Origin: Planctomycetota bacterium
Lineage (GTDB): Bacteria > Planctomycetota > UBA1135 > GCA-002686595
Assembly (NCBI GenBank): GCA_020638875.1
Contig: JACKHS010000013.1
Span: 40,366-104,365 of the forward strand
Direction: 5' to 3'
DNA length: 64,000 bases
The notes beneath the pieces were generated by a model. That model had not been told where the DNA came from and searched no databases. It saw nothing but the letters and a program-made list of their open reading frames with translations. Within the stretch, counting starts at the first letter, position 1; every line of letters begins with the position of its first letter. This document shows, piece by piece, positions 25,625 to 33,616 of this stretch. A program made the translations under genes and the position numbers.

Positions 25625-26002
25625 CCGCTCCCTGAGAGCCTGAGAAGCAATCGCTTCCCAGCCTCTCGGACTGCCGTCGGCACGGCCGCGAGCGCGGCCG
25701 CGCGCAGAGAGCGAGACGCGCCAGGAGCGCGACCGTCGCTCCGGGCCTCGGCCCGACGTGGGCTCGCTCGCGCGGAGCGTGAGCGACGAGGGCGCCGCGC
25801 GCTCGCGCCACGGGGAGGCGGGGGTCGCGGCGGGAGTACGCCCTGCCCCGACCGTTGCGAACAGTCTTATACGTCCATGGACGGAGGCTCGCTACGAAGC
25901 TCGCCCCAGCGCGAGGCCCCCCGGCGGCTGCCTAGACTCCAGCCCGCGCCGCCCGCTCCTTGGCTGGTCCTCGATCCTCCCCCGAGCCGCGGCGCCGTCC
26001 TG
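25625..26002. other. 378-base intergenic region between two response-regulator genes
   Basis: It begins with a strong hairpin (25634-25667). An AT-richer patch around 25853-25885 contains TATACG followed by a perfect 12-base palindrome CGTCCATGGACG at 25872-25883. Near 25933-25938 is TAGACT, the same hexamer type found before other genes. An ATG at 25877 is in frame with the next gene, but the 42 residues it would add are Pro/Arg-rich and noncoding in character. No RNA gene was recognised. Confidence 0.5.
25634..25667 (+). terminator. Hairpin after the NarL-type regulator gene
   Basis: Arms 25634-25648 and 25653-25667 pair over 15 positions with two mismatches around an AATC loop, starting 10 bases after the stop codon. 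It probably ends the kinase-regulator transcript. Confidence 0.55.
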
Positions 26003-26686
26003 ATGGAGAACGGTCAGCCGCCCAGCCCGGGGGAGAGCGCCGCCACGCGCGTCTACCTCCTCGTCGACAGCTCGATGCTCCGCGTCGGGCTCGAGCAACT
26101 GCTGCGTCGCGGCGGGGTGGACGTGGTCGGCGTCTCCAGCGATCCGCGGGAGGCGCTGACGCGCGTGCCGGGGCTCGCCGTCGACGTGCTGCTCGTCGAC
26201 CTGCGCAAGCCGGGCGGCGAGGGCTTCGAGTGGGGGATCCGCCTGCGCGAGGCGCTGGCCGGCACGCCGGTGCTCGTCGTGCGCGAGAACCCCGCGCCCG
26301 ATCAGGTGCGGCTCGCGCTGGAGGCGGGCGTCGAGTGCGTGCTCGCGCCGGACGAGGATCCCGCCGAGCTGTTCATCGCGCTCGACGCGTTGCGGCGCGG
26401 ACGCACGTACCTCTCGCCGCGCTTGCTCCCGCACTTCCAGGCGCACGGCATGGAGGTGCCGCGCGAGTACTCGCGCCAGTCGCTGCACCTCAGTCGTCTC
26501 GAGATCGAGCTCGTGCGTCAACTCGCGCTCGGCCACACGGCGCGCGAGGCCGCGCTCGCTTGCGAGATCCCTGAATCGACCGCGAGCGAGCTCATCGCCG
26601 CGGTGAGCAGCAAGCTCGAGTGTCGCTCGGCCGCGGACTTCGCGCGCTTCGCGATTCGCGAGGGCTTCCTGCCGCGCGCGGATTGA
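26003..26686 (+). CDS. LuxR-type regulator with degenerate receiver domain
   Basis: 227 residues from the ATG at 26003. The C-terminal LuxR helix-turn-helix is clear (LSRLEIELVRQLALGHTAREAA; TASELIAAVSSKLECRSAADF) and closely follows the end of the upstream regulator. The receiver fold is recognisable but altered. The N-terminal acidic pair is VDSS rather than DD, and the acceptor-like Asp remains in DVLLVDLRKPGGEGF. The conserved Thr is replaced (VLVVREN), and the conserved Lys position reads APDED. Phosphorylation is therefore doubtful; it may be ligand-controlled, constitutive or a partner of the upstream regulator. It looks like a diverged duplicate of that gene. Confidence 0.85.
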   Translation: MENGQPPSPGESAATRVYLLVDSSMLRVGLEQLLRRGGVDVVGVSSDPREALTRVPGLAVDVLLVDLRKPGGEGFEWGIRLREALAGTPVLVVRENPAPDQVRLALEAGVECVLAPDEDPAELFIALDALRRGRTYLSPRLLPHFQAHGMEVPREYSRQSLHLSRLEIELVRQLALGHTAREAALACEIPESTASELIAAVSSKLECRSAADFARFAIREGFLPRAD

Positions 26687-26789
26687 GATCGAGACGCAAG
26701 CACCTGCATCGCGACGGTTCCTGCGCAGGCGAACTGACGCGATAACGGGAGAACCGCATAGGGAGTCTGGCCCGCGCACGCGCGAACGC

Positions 26790-26795
26790 TACCCT
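26790..26795 (+). promoter_or_regulatory. -10-like TACCCT upstream of the cbb3 oxidase operon
   Basis: TACCCT lies 135-140 bases upstream of the chosen cytochrome start. It sits seven bases before an in-frame ATG at 26803. Either transcription starts there with a leader of about 135 bases, or translation starts at 26803 on a leaderless mRNA. Codon use between 26803 and 26938 has unusually many A/T third positions, so a leader is favoured. Confidence 0.4.
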
Positions 26796-26937
26796 ACGCG
26801 CCATGTCGACCGGCGCGCCTCCGGGTGGCGGCGCCGACTCGACCCTCGCCCGTGCACCGAGAGCCAGTGGGGCAGCGCGCGTACGCGACGCGTGTGGGGT
26901 CCTACGTCTCTCTCAACACCACCGACCAGAGACGATC

Positions 26938-28086
26938 ATGAGTATGGGAACTCGCCCGCGCGCCGCAGGTCCGCCGCGCTGGTTCGAGGCCTCGCCGCGA
27001 CGGCGAGGCGCGACCGCGCCGGCCCTGCTGTTCTGGGTCCTCGGCATCGCCGTCTTCGTGCTGCCGTTCTTCCGCCAGCCCTTCTCCGCCGAGTGGGTCA
27101 ACTCCGACGACCCGCGCTCCGCGAAGAACTGGAAGGCCGAGGATCAGCCGTACAACGAGCTCGACGTGCCGTTCAAGGAGGACCTGGCGTACTACGACAA
27201 GGACCTCGCCAGCGAGCTCGGCGGCAAGTCCCTGGCGGAGTTCGTCAACACCGCGAGCGAGGAGTACTTCGGCGTCAAGTCGAGCTACCTGCGCGACTCG
27301 GGCGTGATCGAGGTCGGTCGCCTGGCCTCCGGTCGCAAGACCTACGAGGCGGAGTGCGCCGGTTGCCACGGCATCGACGGGGCGAACACGGTCCCCGGTG
27401 ACGGCGGCGGCCCCGCCGCGCGCTTCATGCACCCGCGTCCGCGCAACTTCCGCAAGGGCAAGTTCAAGTTCACCAGCACCGCGACCGGTGAGCGCCCGAT
27501 GCGCAAGGACCTCTACCGCACGGTCACGAACGGCCTGGCCGGCTCCTCGATGCCGTCGTTCAAGCTGCTCACCGACGAGCGTCGCAAGGACGTCGTCGAG
27601 TACGTGCGCTACATCGCCATGCGCGGCGAGTTCGAGGAGATGCTGCTCAGCATCACGATCGACGACGGCAGCCTGCCCGACGCGAAGGAGTACGCCGACC
27701 TCGTCAGCGAGCGTTGGGACGAGCGCAAGCTCTCCTCCGTGTTCCCGAGCACGCCCGAGACGCAGAACGACGCCGCGTCGATCGCGCGCGGCAAGGCGCT
27801 CTACATGGACACCTCGCGCGCGAACTGCGTGTCGTGCCACGGCGAGACCGGCGTCGGCGACGGCCCGAGCGCCAAGGCGTTCAAGGACGAGTGGGGCTAC
27901 CCGATCGTGCCCCGCGACTTCACCGGCGGCGTCTACCGCTCCGGCGGCGAGAACGCGCAGCTCTGGACCGTCATCGCGACCGGTATCGGCGGCACGCCGA
28001 TGGCCGCCTTCGCCGGCAGCCTGAGCTCTGACGAGATCTGGGACGTCGTCCACTACGTGCGGTCCCTCGAGCGGAAGGAGAACTGA
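26938..28086 (+). CDS. Membrane-anchored diheme cytochrome c, CcoP-like, encoded ahead of ccoN
   Basis: 382 residues from the ATG at 26938. One transmembrane helix (APALLFWVLGIAVFVLPFF) near 27-47 anchors it. Two CxxCH sites follow: CAGCH near residue 140 and CVSCH near 299. Each sits in a cytochrome c-like domain with a later Met-bearing segment (SSMPSFKLL and GGTPMAAFAG). The C-terminus ends DEIWDVVHYVRSLE, much like the gene fragment at the window start. A single anchor plus two c-type domains is the layout of CcoP, the electron-entry subunit of cbb3 oxidase. In the usual order ccoP follows ccoO, whereas here the diheme gene comes first and none follows. The ccoN start is six bases downstream. 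Confidence 0.85.
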   Translation: MSMGTRPRAAGPPRWFEASPRRRGATAPALLFWVLGIAVFVLPFFRQPFSAEWVNSDDPRSAKNWKAEDQPYNELDVPFKEDLAYYDKDLASELGGKSLAEFVNTASEEYFGVKSSYLRDSGVIEVGRLASGRKTYEAECAGCHGIDGANTVPGDGGGPAARFMHPRPRNFRKGKFKFTSTATGERPMRKDLYRTVTNGLAGSSMPSFKLLTDERRKDVVEYVRYIAMRGEFEEMLLSITIDDGSLPDAKEYADLVSERWDERKLSSVFPSTPETQNDAASIARGKALYMDTSRANCVSCHGETGVGDGPSAKAFKDEWGYPIVPRDFTGGVYRSGGENAQLWTVIATGIGGTPMAAFAGSLSSDEIWDVVHYVRSLERKEN

Positions 28087-28091
28087 TCCCC

Positions 28092-29543
28092 ATGGCTACT
28101 CACTCGACCGACCCCCAAGTCCCCAGCGACGGCCGGCCGCTCGTCAGCTACCCGCTCATCAAGTACCACTTGGTCGCGGGCGGCATCTGCGTGCTGATCT
28201 CGATGCTGGCGGGTTTCCTCTACTCGCTGCAGTTCCTGGGGTACTACCCCTTCCCGCACAGCGAGGCGCTGTCGCCGGGCCACATCCGCCTGTTCCACAC
28301 GAACTTCGCCGCGTACGGCTGGCTCGTGAACGGCTTCACGGGGATGTGCTACTACGTGATCCCGCGCCTCACCGGCTACCGCGTCGCGTCGGAGAAGCTG
28401 GGCTGGCTGATCTTCTGGGTGTGGCAGTTCATCCTGCTCTGCATGGCCGGCGGCTTCGTTCACAACCGCTGCCAGGCCATCGAGTGGGGTGAGACGCCCA
28501 CGGGCTTCCGCCCCGGCTCCTTCGAACTGAACTGGGTGCCCGTCGACCTGCTCGTCACGGTCGGCGCCGTGCTGGTGATCGTCCAGTTGATGGTCCCGCT
28601 CTACAAGGCGAGGGCGCAGAAGTACTACGTGACGCTGTGGTACTTCACCTCCGGGCTCGTCTGGCTGGCGCTCACGTACCTGATGGGCAACATCATCCCC
28701 GAGTGGGTGCTGCCCGGCGCCGCGGGCGCGGCCGTGACCGGCCTGTTCATCCACGACCTCGTGGGTCTGTACGTGACGCCGATGGGCTGGGGCCTGATGT
28801 ACTTCTTCGTCCCGCTCATCCTGCGCAAGCCGATCTGGAGCCATTCGCTCTCGGTCATCGGCTTCTGGGCGCTCGCGTTCTTCTATCCGCTGGGCGGCGT
28901 GCACCACTTCCTGATCTCGCCCATCCCGGACTACGTCGAGTTCGGCGCGATCTCGACCACGATCGCCATCGAGGTCGTGGTGACCACCGTCGTCGTGAAC
29001 TTCTTCATGACGCTGCGCGGCAAGTGGAGCGCCCTGCGCACCAACATGGGCATCCGCTGGTTCTACGCCGGCGCGGTGATGTACTTCATCACCTGCTTCC
29101 AGTGCGCGTTCCACGTGACCTGGATGTTCCAGAAGATCATCCACTTCACCGACTGGGTCGTCGGCCACGCCCACATGATCATGTTCGGAACGTTCTCGTT
29201 CTGGCTGTTCGGCGTGATCGACTGGCTGTGGCCTCGCGTCGTCAAGCGCGAGTGGTACTCGGCGCGCCTCAAGGGCTGGCACTTCTGGTTGTCCACCCTC
29301 GGCATCGCGATCATGTTCCTCGACCTCACCATGGCCGGCCTGATCGCGGGCTTCATGCAGAAGGGTCTGAACCCCTGGTCCGACATGGTCACCGCTTCGG
29401 TGCCGTTCTGGTGGGTCCGCACCTTCGCGGGCTTCCTGATCATCACCGGCCTGATGTGCGGCCTCTACAACATGTGGATGACCGCGAAGAGCGACGTCGT
29501 CTACGTCGAGGAAGAGCACTACATCTCCCTGGCGGCCGACTAG
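28092..29543 (+). CDS. ccoN: cbb3-type cytochrome c oxidase subunit I
   Basis: 483 residues with about twelve transmembrane helices, preceded by AAGGAG. Ligand histidines are all visible: HTNFAAYGW for low-spin heme b, IHDLVGLYVTP for one copper-B ligand, GVHHF for the other two, and GHAHMIMFG for heme b3 and heme b. The cbb3-typical WLV/YYVIPRLTGYR loop and the channel residues near FYPLGG are present. It catalyses high-affinity reduction of oxygen to water with proton pumping. It lies between the diheme cytochrome and ccoO in one operon. Confidence 0.97.
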   Translation: MATHSTDPQVPSDGRPLVSYPLIKYHLVAGGICVLISMLAGFLYSLQFLGYYPFPHSEALSPGHIRLFHTNFAAYGWLVNGFTGMCYYVIPRLTGYRVASEKLGWLIFWVWQFILLCMAGGFVHNRCQAIEWGETPTGFRPGSFELNWVPVDLLVTVGAVLVIVQLMVPLYKARAQKYYVTLWYFTSGLVWLALTYLMGNIIPEWVLPGAAGAAVTGLFIHDLVGLYVTPMGWGLMYFFVPLILRKPIWSHSLSVIGFWALAFFYPLGGVHHFLISPIPDYVEFGAISTTIAIEVVVTTVVVNFFMTLRGKWSALRTNMGIRWFYAGAVMYFITCFQCAFHVTWMFQKIIHFTDWVVGHAHMIMFGTFSFWLFGVIDWLWPRVVKREWYSARLKGWHFWLSTLGIAIMFLDLTMAGLIAGFMQKGLNPWSDMVTASVPFWWVRTFAGFLIITGLMCGLYNMWMTAKSDVVYVEEEHYISLAAD

Positions 29544-29555
29544 GAGGCCTGACAC

Positions 29556-30200
29556 ATGGAACGCTTCTACACCTTCGTCTTCGTCGCCGGCGTCGGCTGC
29601 TTCGGCATCGCCTTCGTCCTGAGCATGGTCTTCCCGTGGATGTCCCTGAAGGAGTACCACGGGATGGAGTACGCCAAGCTGGATCAACTCGCCGCGCACC
29701 CCAGCGTGGAGTTCCAGCAGCTGGAGGAGGCCTATCCCGACGCCTTCAAGGCCGTGTACCCCGAGGGCGCGACGCCCGGGAACTACGCCAAGGCCCTGCG
29801 CGCCGGCCGCGACCTCTACATCGGTCAGGCCTGCTGGCACTGCCACAGCCAGTACGTGCGCGTCGTCTCCAACGAGGAGCAGCGCTGGGGACCCCCGTCC
29901 GAGGCCTACGAGTACAACAACGAGCTGAACCAGCCGCACCTCTGGGGCACGCGGCGGGTCGGCCCGGACTTGGCTCGTCTGCACGGCCGGCACACCAACG
30001 ACTGGCACATCGCGCACTTCCTCAACCCGAAGGACGTGACGCCGTACTCGGTGATGCCGTCGTACGCCTACTACTTCGAGCCGGACGGCACTCCCCACGA
30101 GGAGGGCTTCGCGCTCATCACCTACCTCCAGTGGCTCGGCACGACCTTCAACCCGACCCACGAACAAGAGGTCTACCCCGGCGGGGAGGGGAATGAGTGA
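29556..30200 (+). CDS. ccoO: cbb3-type cytochrome c oxidase subunit II
   Basis: 214 residues, with AGGAGG seven bases before the ATG. One N-terminal transmembrane helix (FYTFVFVAGVGCFGIAFVLSMVF) is followed by a monoheme domain with CWHCHSQYV near residue 92. The WGTRRVGPDL segment is characteristic of CcoO. The distal Met is in YSVMPSYAYYF. The chain ends with a long polar tail. CcoO passes electrons from the diheme subunit to CcoN. Its stop TGA shares a base with the next ATG. Confidence 0.96.
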   Translation: MERFYTFVFVAGVGCFGIAFVLSMVFPWMSLKEYHGMEYAKLDQLAAHPSVEFQQLEEAYPDAFKAVYPEGATPGNYAKALRAGRDLYIGQACWHCHSQYVRVVSNEEQRWGPPSEAYEYNNELNQPHLWGTRRVGPDLARLHGRHTNDWHIAHFLNPKDVTPYSVMPSYAYYFEPDGTPHEEGFALITYLQWLGTTFNPTHEQEVYPGGEGNE

Positions 30201-30526
30201 TGGCGGCTCAACTGACCCAACAGGAGAAGCGGACGCGCAACGCGTTCCACGTCTTCTTCATCTTCGTCAGCCTCGCGGCCGGCGGGATGTTCACCTTCAA
30301 GCTGTTCTCCTTCTTGAAGACCATCAAGAAGGACGAGCTGGCGGGCTTCGCCTTCGACCCGATCATGGTCTACGCCTTCGTGGCCGTCGGGTTCCTGTGC
30401 TTGCTGGCCTGGGCCTACCTGACCGGCCAGTTCCGTGACATCGAGCGCCCGAAGTACGAGCTCTTCGAGAAGTTCGACGAGCAGGAGCGCCAAGAGGCCG
30501 CGCTGGCCAAAGGGAGGAAAGCCTGA
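30200..30526 (+). CDS. Two-helix membrane protein of the cbb3 operon, unknown
   Basis: 108 residues from the ATG at 30200, which overlaps the ccoO stop by one base (a GTG three bases earlier is also possible). GGGGAGGGG upstream serves as the ribosome site. Two transmembrane helices are seen, AFHVFFIFVSLAAGGMFTFKLF and MVYAFVAVGFLCLLAWAYL. A charged tail with KYELFEKFDEQERQE follows. It occupies the position of ccoQ but is about twice the usual CcoQ length and has a second helix. It is probably an assembly or stability subunit. Its stop overlaps the next gene start. Confidence 0.7.
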   Translation: MAAQLTQQEKRTRNAFHVFFIFVSLAAGGMFTFKLFSFLKTIKKDELAGFAFDPIMVYAFVAVGFLCLLAWAYLTGQFRDIERPKYELFEKFDEQERQEAALAKGRKA

Positions 30527-30762
30527 TGGGCAACATCGACAAGATCCTCGACAAGCGTCCCCTGGGCGCGAACCTGGAAGAGACCGACAGCGAGCAGAAG
30601 GTCTTCGCCTACGACAGCGGCGGCGTGCCGTGGTACCTGCTGCTGCTCTACCTGAGCTTCCTCGCGTTCTTCACCTGGTACGTGCTGGGCTTCCAGCTCC
30701 CGGACTACCTGACGCAGGGCCCGGGCCAGGGCGGCGAGCCGCAGGTCCGCAGCACGCTCTGA
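30526..30762 (+). CDS. Single-helix small membrane protein of the cbb3 operon
   Basis: 78 residues; its ATG overlaps the previous TGA by one base, with GGGAGG upstream. A polar N-terminus of about 33 residues (DKILDKRPLGANLEETDSEQ) precedes one transmembrane helix, WYLLLLYLSFLAFFTWYVLGF, and a Gly-rich tail. The size and single helix are close to CcoQ/FixQ-type subunits, but there is no recognisable signature. It is the last gene before a strong terminator, so it belongs to the oxidase operon. Confidence 0.7.
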   Translation: MGNIDKILDKRPLGANLEETDSEQKVFAYDSGGVPWYLLLLYLSFLAFFTWYVLGFQLPDYLTQGPGQGGEPQVRSTL

Positions 30763-30800
30763 GTTCCTGATCCGACCTCGCGGCCCGACCGCGAGCCCGC

Positions 30801-30832
30801 GAGAGGCCGAGGACGCGCGTCCTCGGCCTCTC
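30801..30832 (+). terminator. Perfect 32-base palindrome ending the cbb3 operon
   Basis: Bases 30801-30816 and 30817-30832 are exact reverse complements (16 + 16, about 14 usable pairs), 39 bases after the last oxidase-operon stop. This is the strongest hairpin in the window and a clear terminator candidate. Confidence 0.75.
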
Positions 30833-30897
30833 TGCATTCACGGTGTCGCAAGCGTCGCCGCGCGCGGCTTCCGCGCGAACGCGGTGGCCGCACAAGC

Positions 30898-30903
30898 TAG
30901 AAT
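30898..30903 (+). promoter_or_regulatory. -10-like TAGAAT before the copper ATPase gene
   Basis: TAGAAT, in the same CTAGA context seen elsewhere, lies 28 bases before the ATG at 30932 and just after the cbb3 terminator. This suggests the ATPase has its own promoter. No good -35 is evident. Confidence 0.35.
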
Positions 30904-30931
30904 CCTCGCCCCGGTTCCCCCCGCCGGCTCG

Positions 30932-33034
30932 ATGAGCGCAGCCCCCTCCCGAAGCTCCGCGCGCGCCTGCGCGCACTGCGGCCTGCCCGCCACGTGCAGC
31001 CCCGCGACCGACGTCGACGCCGAGGTCTTCTGCTGCAGCGGCTGCTGCGTGGCGCACCACCTCGCGGTCGAAGGCGTCGAGGGTCAGGCCGACCGCCTGG
31101 TCGCGCGGCTCGTGCTCTCGGCCTTCCTGTCGATGGGCGTGATGGTCTTCTCGCTGGGCCTGTACGGCTCGCTCTTCGGCGGCGAAGGCGACTTCGACAG
31201 CGACGCCGCGCAGGCGCTGCAGGGACTGCTGCGCATGGCCGCGCTCGGCCTCTCGGCGCCGGTCATGTACCTGCTCGGCCTGCCGCTCGCCGAGGCGGTG
31301 GTGCGCATGCGCCGCTGGCTGTCCTCCGACGCGTTGATCCTGATCGGCACGAGCGCGGCGTGGGGCGTGTCCGTGTGGAACACGGTCATGGGCGGCGGCC
31401 ACGTCTTCTTCGAGACGGCGACGATGGTGCTCGTGCTCGTGACGCTCGGCCGTTGGCTCGACGTGCGCGCGAAGGAGAAGGCGCGCGGCGAGCTCGAGGT
31501 GCTGCTGCCCGAGCGCGAGCAGAGCGCGAGCGTGTTGCGCGACGGCGTCGAGGTCGAGCTCGAGCCCGCCGCGCTGCGCGTCGGCGATCGCGTGCGCGTG
31601 CGGCCCGGCGAGGTGGTGCCGGTCGACGGCTTGATCCTCGACGGCCGCTCCTTCGTCGACACGTCGGCCATGACCGGCGAGGCCGAGCCCGCCAGCCTCG
31701 GCGCCGGCGACCGCGTGCTGGCCGGCAGCACGCTCGTGGACGGCAGCCTCGTCGTGCGCGCGGAGGCGGTCGGTGCCGGGCGCCTGCGCGACGAGGTCGA
31801 GCGCCTGCTGCGCGAGGCGATGGAGCGGCCCGCGGCCTACGTGCGCGTCGCCGACCGCGTCGCGGCCGTGCTGATCCCGCTCGTGCTGCTGCTCGCCGGC
31901 GGCACCGCTGCGTGGTACTGGCCGCGCGTCGGCGCCGAGCAGGCGCTGCTCACGGCGCTCTCGGTGGTGCTGATCTCCTGCCCGTGCGCGCTCGGCATCG
32001 CGACGCCGCTCGCCTTCTGGGTGGCGCTCGGCCACGCGTGGAAGTCGGGCGTGCTCGTGCGCGGCGGCGAGGTGCTCGAGCGCCTCGCGCACGTCGAGCG
32101 CGCGTGGATCGACAAGACCGGCACGCTGACGCGCGGCGACCTCGCGCTGGTGGGGCTCGAGGTGCGCGGTGCGCTGGACGAGCGAGAGGCGCTGCGCCGC
32201 GCGGCGTCGCTCGAGCTGGGCTCCGAGCACCCGATCGGCCGCTCGCTGGTGCACGAGTGGCTGCGCGTGCACGGCGGCGAGGCGGCCGCGGCGCTCGCCG
32301 AGCTCTCGCCGGTCGAGGACTTCCGCGCGCTGCCCGGCGTCGGCGTCGAGGGCACGCTCGACGGCGAGCGCTGGCGCGTCGGGCGCGGCGACGCGGAGCT
32401 CGGGGGCGCGGTCACGCTCGTGCGCGGCGGGCGACTCGAGGCCGTGCTGCGCCTGCGCGCGCTGCCGCGGCCCGAGGCGGCCGACGTGGTCGGCGAACTC
32501 GCGCGCCTGGGGCTCGCGCCGACGATCCTCACCGGTGACGCCGAGGAGCCGGCGCGCGCGCTCGCCGAGGAGCTCGGTCTGCCCGTCGAGGCCGGGCTGC
32601 TGCCCGCGGAGAAGGTCGCGCGCATCCGCGCCGGCGGGAGCGGCCTGTCGCTGTTCGTCGGCGACGGCCTGAACGACGCCGCCGCGCTCGCCGCGGCCGA
32701 CGTGGGCGTGGCGGTCTTCGGCGGCTCGGCGCGCTCGATGGAGGCCGCGCCGATCAACCTGCTGCGCCCCGGCCTCGCCGCGCTGCCGCCGCTGGTGCGC
32801 CTGGCGCGCGCGGCTACGCGCGTCGCGCGCGGCAACCTGGCGTGGGCCTTCGGCTACAACGCGCTCGGGCTCTTCCTCGCCGTGCGCGGTGACCTGACGC
32901 CCATCGCGGCCGCCGGGGCCATGGTCGCGTCGAGCCTCGCCGTGGTGCTCAACTCCGGCCGCCTGGCGACCCAGGTCGAGGGCGCGCGCACGGCGTCCGC
33001 GCCCGAGGTCACTCCTTCGGCCGCGGGAAGGTGA
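30932..33034 (+). CDS. ccoI: CcoI/FixI-like copper-transporting P1B-type ATPase
   Basis: 700 residues from the ATG at 30932. The N-terminus has a Cys-rich metal-binding region, CAHCGLPATCS and FCCSGCCVAHH, as in CcoI/FixI. Eight transmembrane helices follow. The ion-binding SCPCALGIATP is near residue 351, the phosphorylation motif DKTGTLTRGD near 395, TGEAEPA in the actuator domain, the SEHPIG His-Pro pair in the nucleotide domain, and GDGLNDAAAL in the hinge. CPC-type P1B pumps of this kind supply copper to the cbb3 active site. Its location just after the oxidase operon supports that role. The 3' end overlaps the convergent stress-protein gene by 26 bases. Confidence 0.93.
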   Translation: MSAAPSRSSARACAHCGLPATCSPATDVDAEVFCCSGCCVAHHLAVEGVEGQADRLVARLVLSAFLSMGVMVFSLGLYGSLFGGEGDFDSDAAQALQGLLRMAALGLSAPVMYLLGLPLAEAVVRMRRWLSSDALILIGTSAAWGVSVWNTVMGGGHVFFETATMVLVLVTLGRWLDVRAKEKARGELEVLLPEREQSASVLRDGVEVELEPAALRVGDRVRVRPGEVVPVDGLILDGRSFVDTSAMTGEAEPASLGAGDRVLAGSTLVDGSLVVRAEAVGAGRLRDEVERLLREAMERPAAYVRVADRVAAVLIPLVLLLAGGTAAWYWPRVGAEQALLTALSVVLISCPCALGIATPLAFWVALGHAWKSGVLVRGGEVLERLAHVERAWIDKTGTLTRGDLALVGLEVRGALDEREALRRAASLELGSEHPIGRSLVHEWLRVHGGEAAAALAELSPVEDFRALPGVGVEGTLDGERWRVGRGDAELGGAVTLVRGGRLEAVLRLRALPRPEAADVVGELARLGLAPTILTGDAEEPARALAEELGLPVEAGLLPAEKVARIRAGGSGLSLFVGDGLNDAAALAAADVGVAVFGGSARSMEAAPINLLRPGLAALPPLVRLARAATRVARGNLAWAFGYNALGLFLAVRGDLTPIAAAGAMVASSLAVVLNSGRLATQVEGARTASAPEVTPSAAGR

Positions 33035-33452
33035 GCACCGGCACGTGCGCGTGGCGGATCACCGCCTCGGCGACGCTGCCCAGCGCCAGGTGACGCCAGC
33101 CCGTGCGGCCGTGCGTCGAGATCGCGATCAGGTCGACGCCGTTCGCCTCGGCGTAGTCGTCGATGGCCTGCGGGATCTTCTCGGAGGCGACGACGGCCAC
33201 CTCGATCGCCACGCCGTCGGTGAGCGCGGCGCGCTGGTCCTCGAGGGCCAGGCGCGCGTGCTTCAGCTCCTTCTCGAGATCCGGCGACGAGAGGGCCGGG
33301 GCCAGCGGCGCGCCGTGGGGCGCGACCTTCAGGTCCTGAACGACGTGCAGCAGCGTGACCTTGGCGCCCCAGTGCCCCGCGAGGTCGACGACGGTCTTGC
33401 ACGGGCGCAGGGACTCGGGCGAGAGGTCGGAGGCGATCAGGATGTGCTTCAT
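33009..33452 (-). CDS. Universal stress protein, single domain
   Basis: 147 residues. It begins KHILIASDLSPES, the usual UspA strand with its Asp. The ATP-binding loop STHGRTGWRHLALGSVAE near residues 112-129 keeps G-x9-G-S, but the first Gly of the consensus is Ser. It lies in reverse inside the respiratory locus, overlaps the ATPase gene end and is divergent from a two-domain paralogue. UspA-family proteins next to cbb3 genes often respond to low oxygen; here that is inferred from context. Confidence 0.9.
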   Translation of the reverse strand: MKHILIASDLSPESLRPCKTVVDLAGHWGAKVTLLHVVQDLKVAPHGAPLAPALSSPDLEKELKHARLALEDQRAALTDGVAIEVAVVASEKIPQAIDDYAEANGVDLIAISTHGRTGWRHLALGSVAEAVIRHAHVPVLTFPRPKE

Positions 33453-33516
33453 CGGGGGCGCTTTCGGCGGCGAGCCGGGTTCGGCGGAGACGGGCCGTCC
33501 CCGCGGGCCGAGGGAC

Positions 33517-33522
33517 TAGACT
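33517..33522 (+). promoter_or_regulatory. TAGACT hexamer in the intergenic region of divergent stress-protein genes
   Basis: TAGACT lies within a short inverted repeat ACTAG-A-CTAGT (33515-33525) about 95 bases before the forward gene. It resembles the -10-like hexamers seen elsewhere. Its symmetry could also make it a binding site. Confidence 0.3.
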
Positions 33523-33616
33523 AGTGCTTCGGGTGGCGCGATTCGCGCGCCTTTCTCGGGAGTTCCCCGACGCCGTGGGGGCTCCCCGTGACTCTCACCG
33601 AACCCATCGTACAGCC

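Noticed and set aside
25877..26002. Earlier in-frame ATG for the degenerate-receiver regulator
   Set aside because: The 42 added residues are Pro/Arg-rich and precede a normal receiver start. The ATG falls inside a palindrome that looks regulatory.
26803..26937. N-terminal extension of the diheme cytochrome from the ATG at 26803
   Set aside because: Codons there have unusually many A/T third positions and the 45 residues have no family match. It is kept only as an alternative because of the upstream TACCCT.
30200..30526. Naming the two-helix oxidase-operon protein ccoQ
   Set aside because: It is twice the usual CcoQ length and has a second helix with no shared motif, so only the position matches.
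33515..33525. ACTAG-A-CTAGT palindrome as a stress-gene operator
   Set aside because: Too short to claim, and half of it is explained by the recurring TAGACT hexamer.
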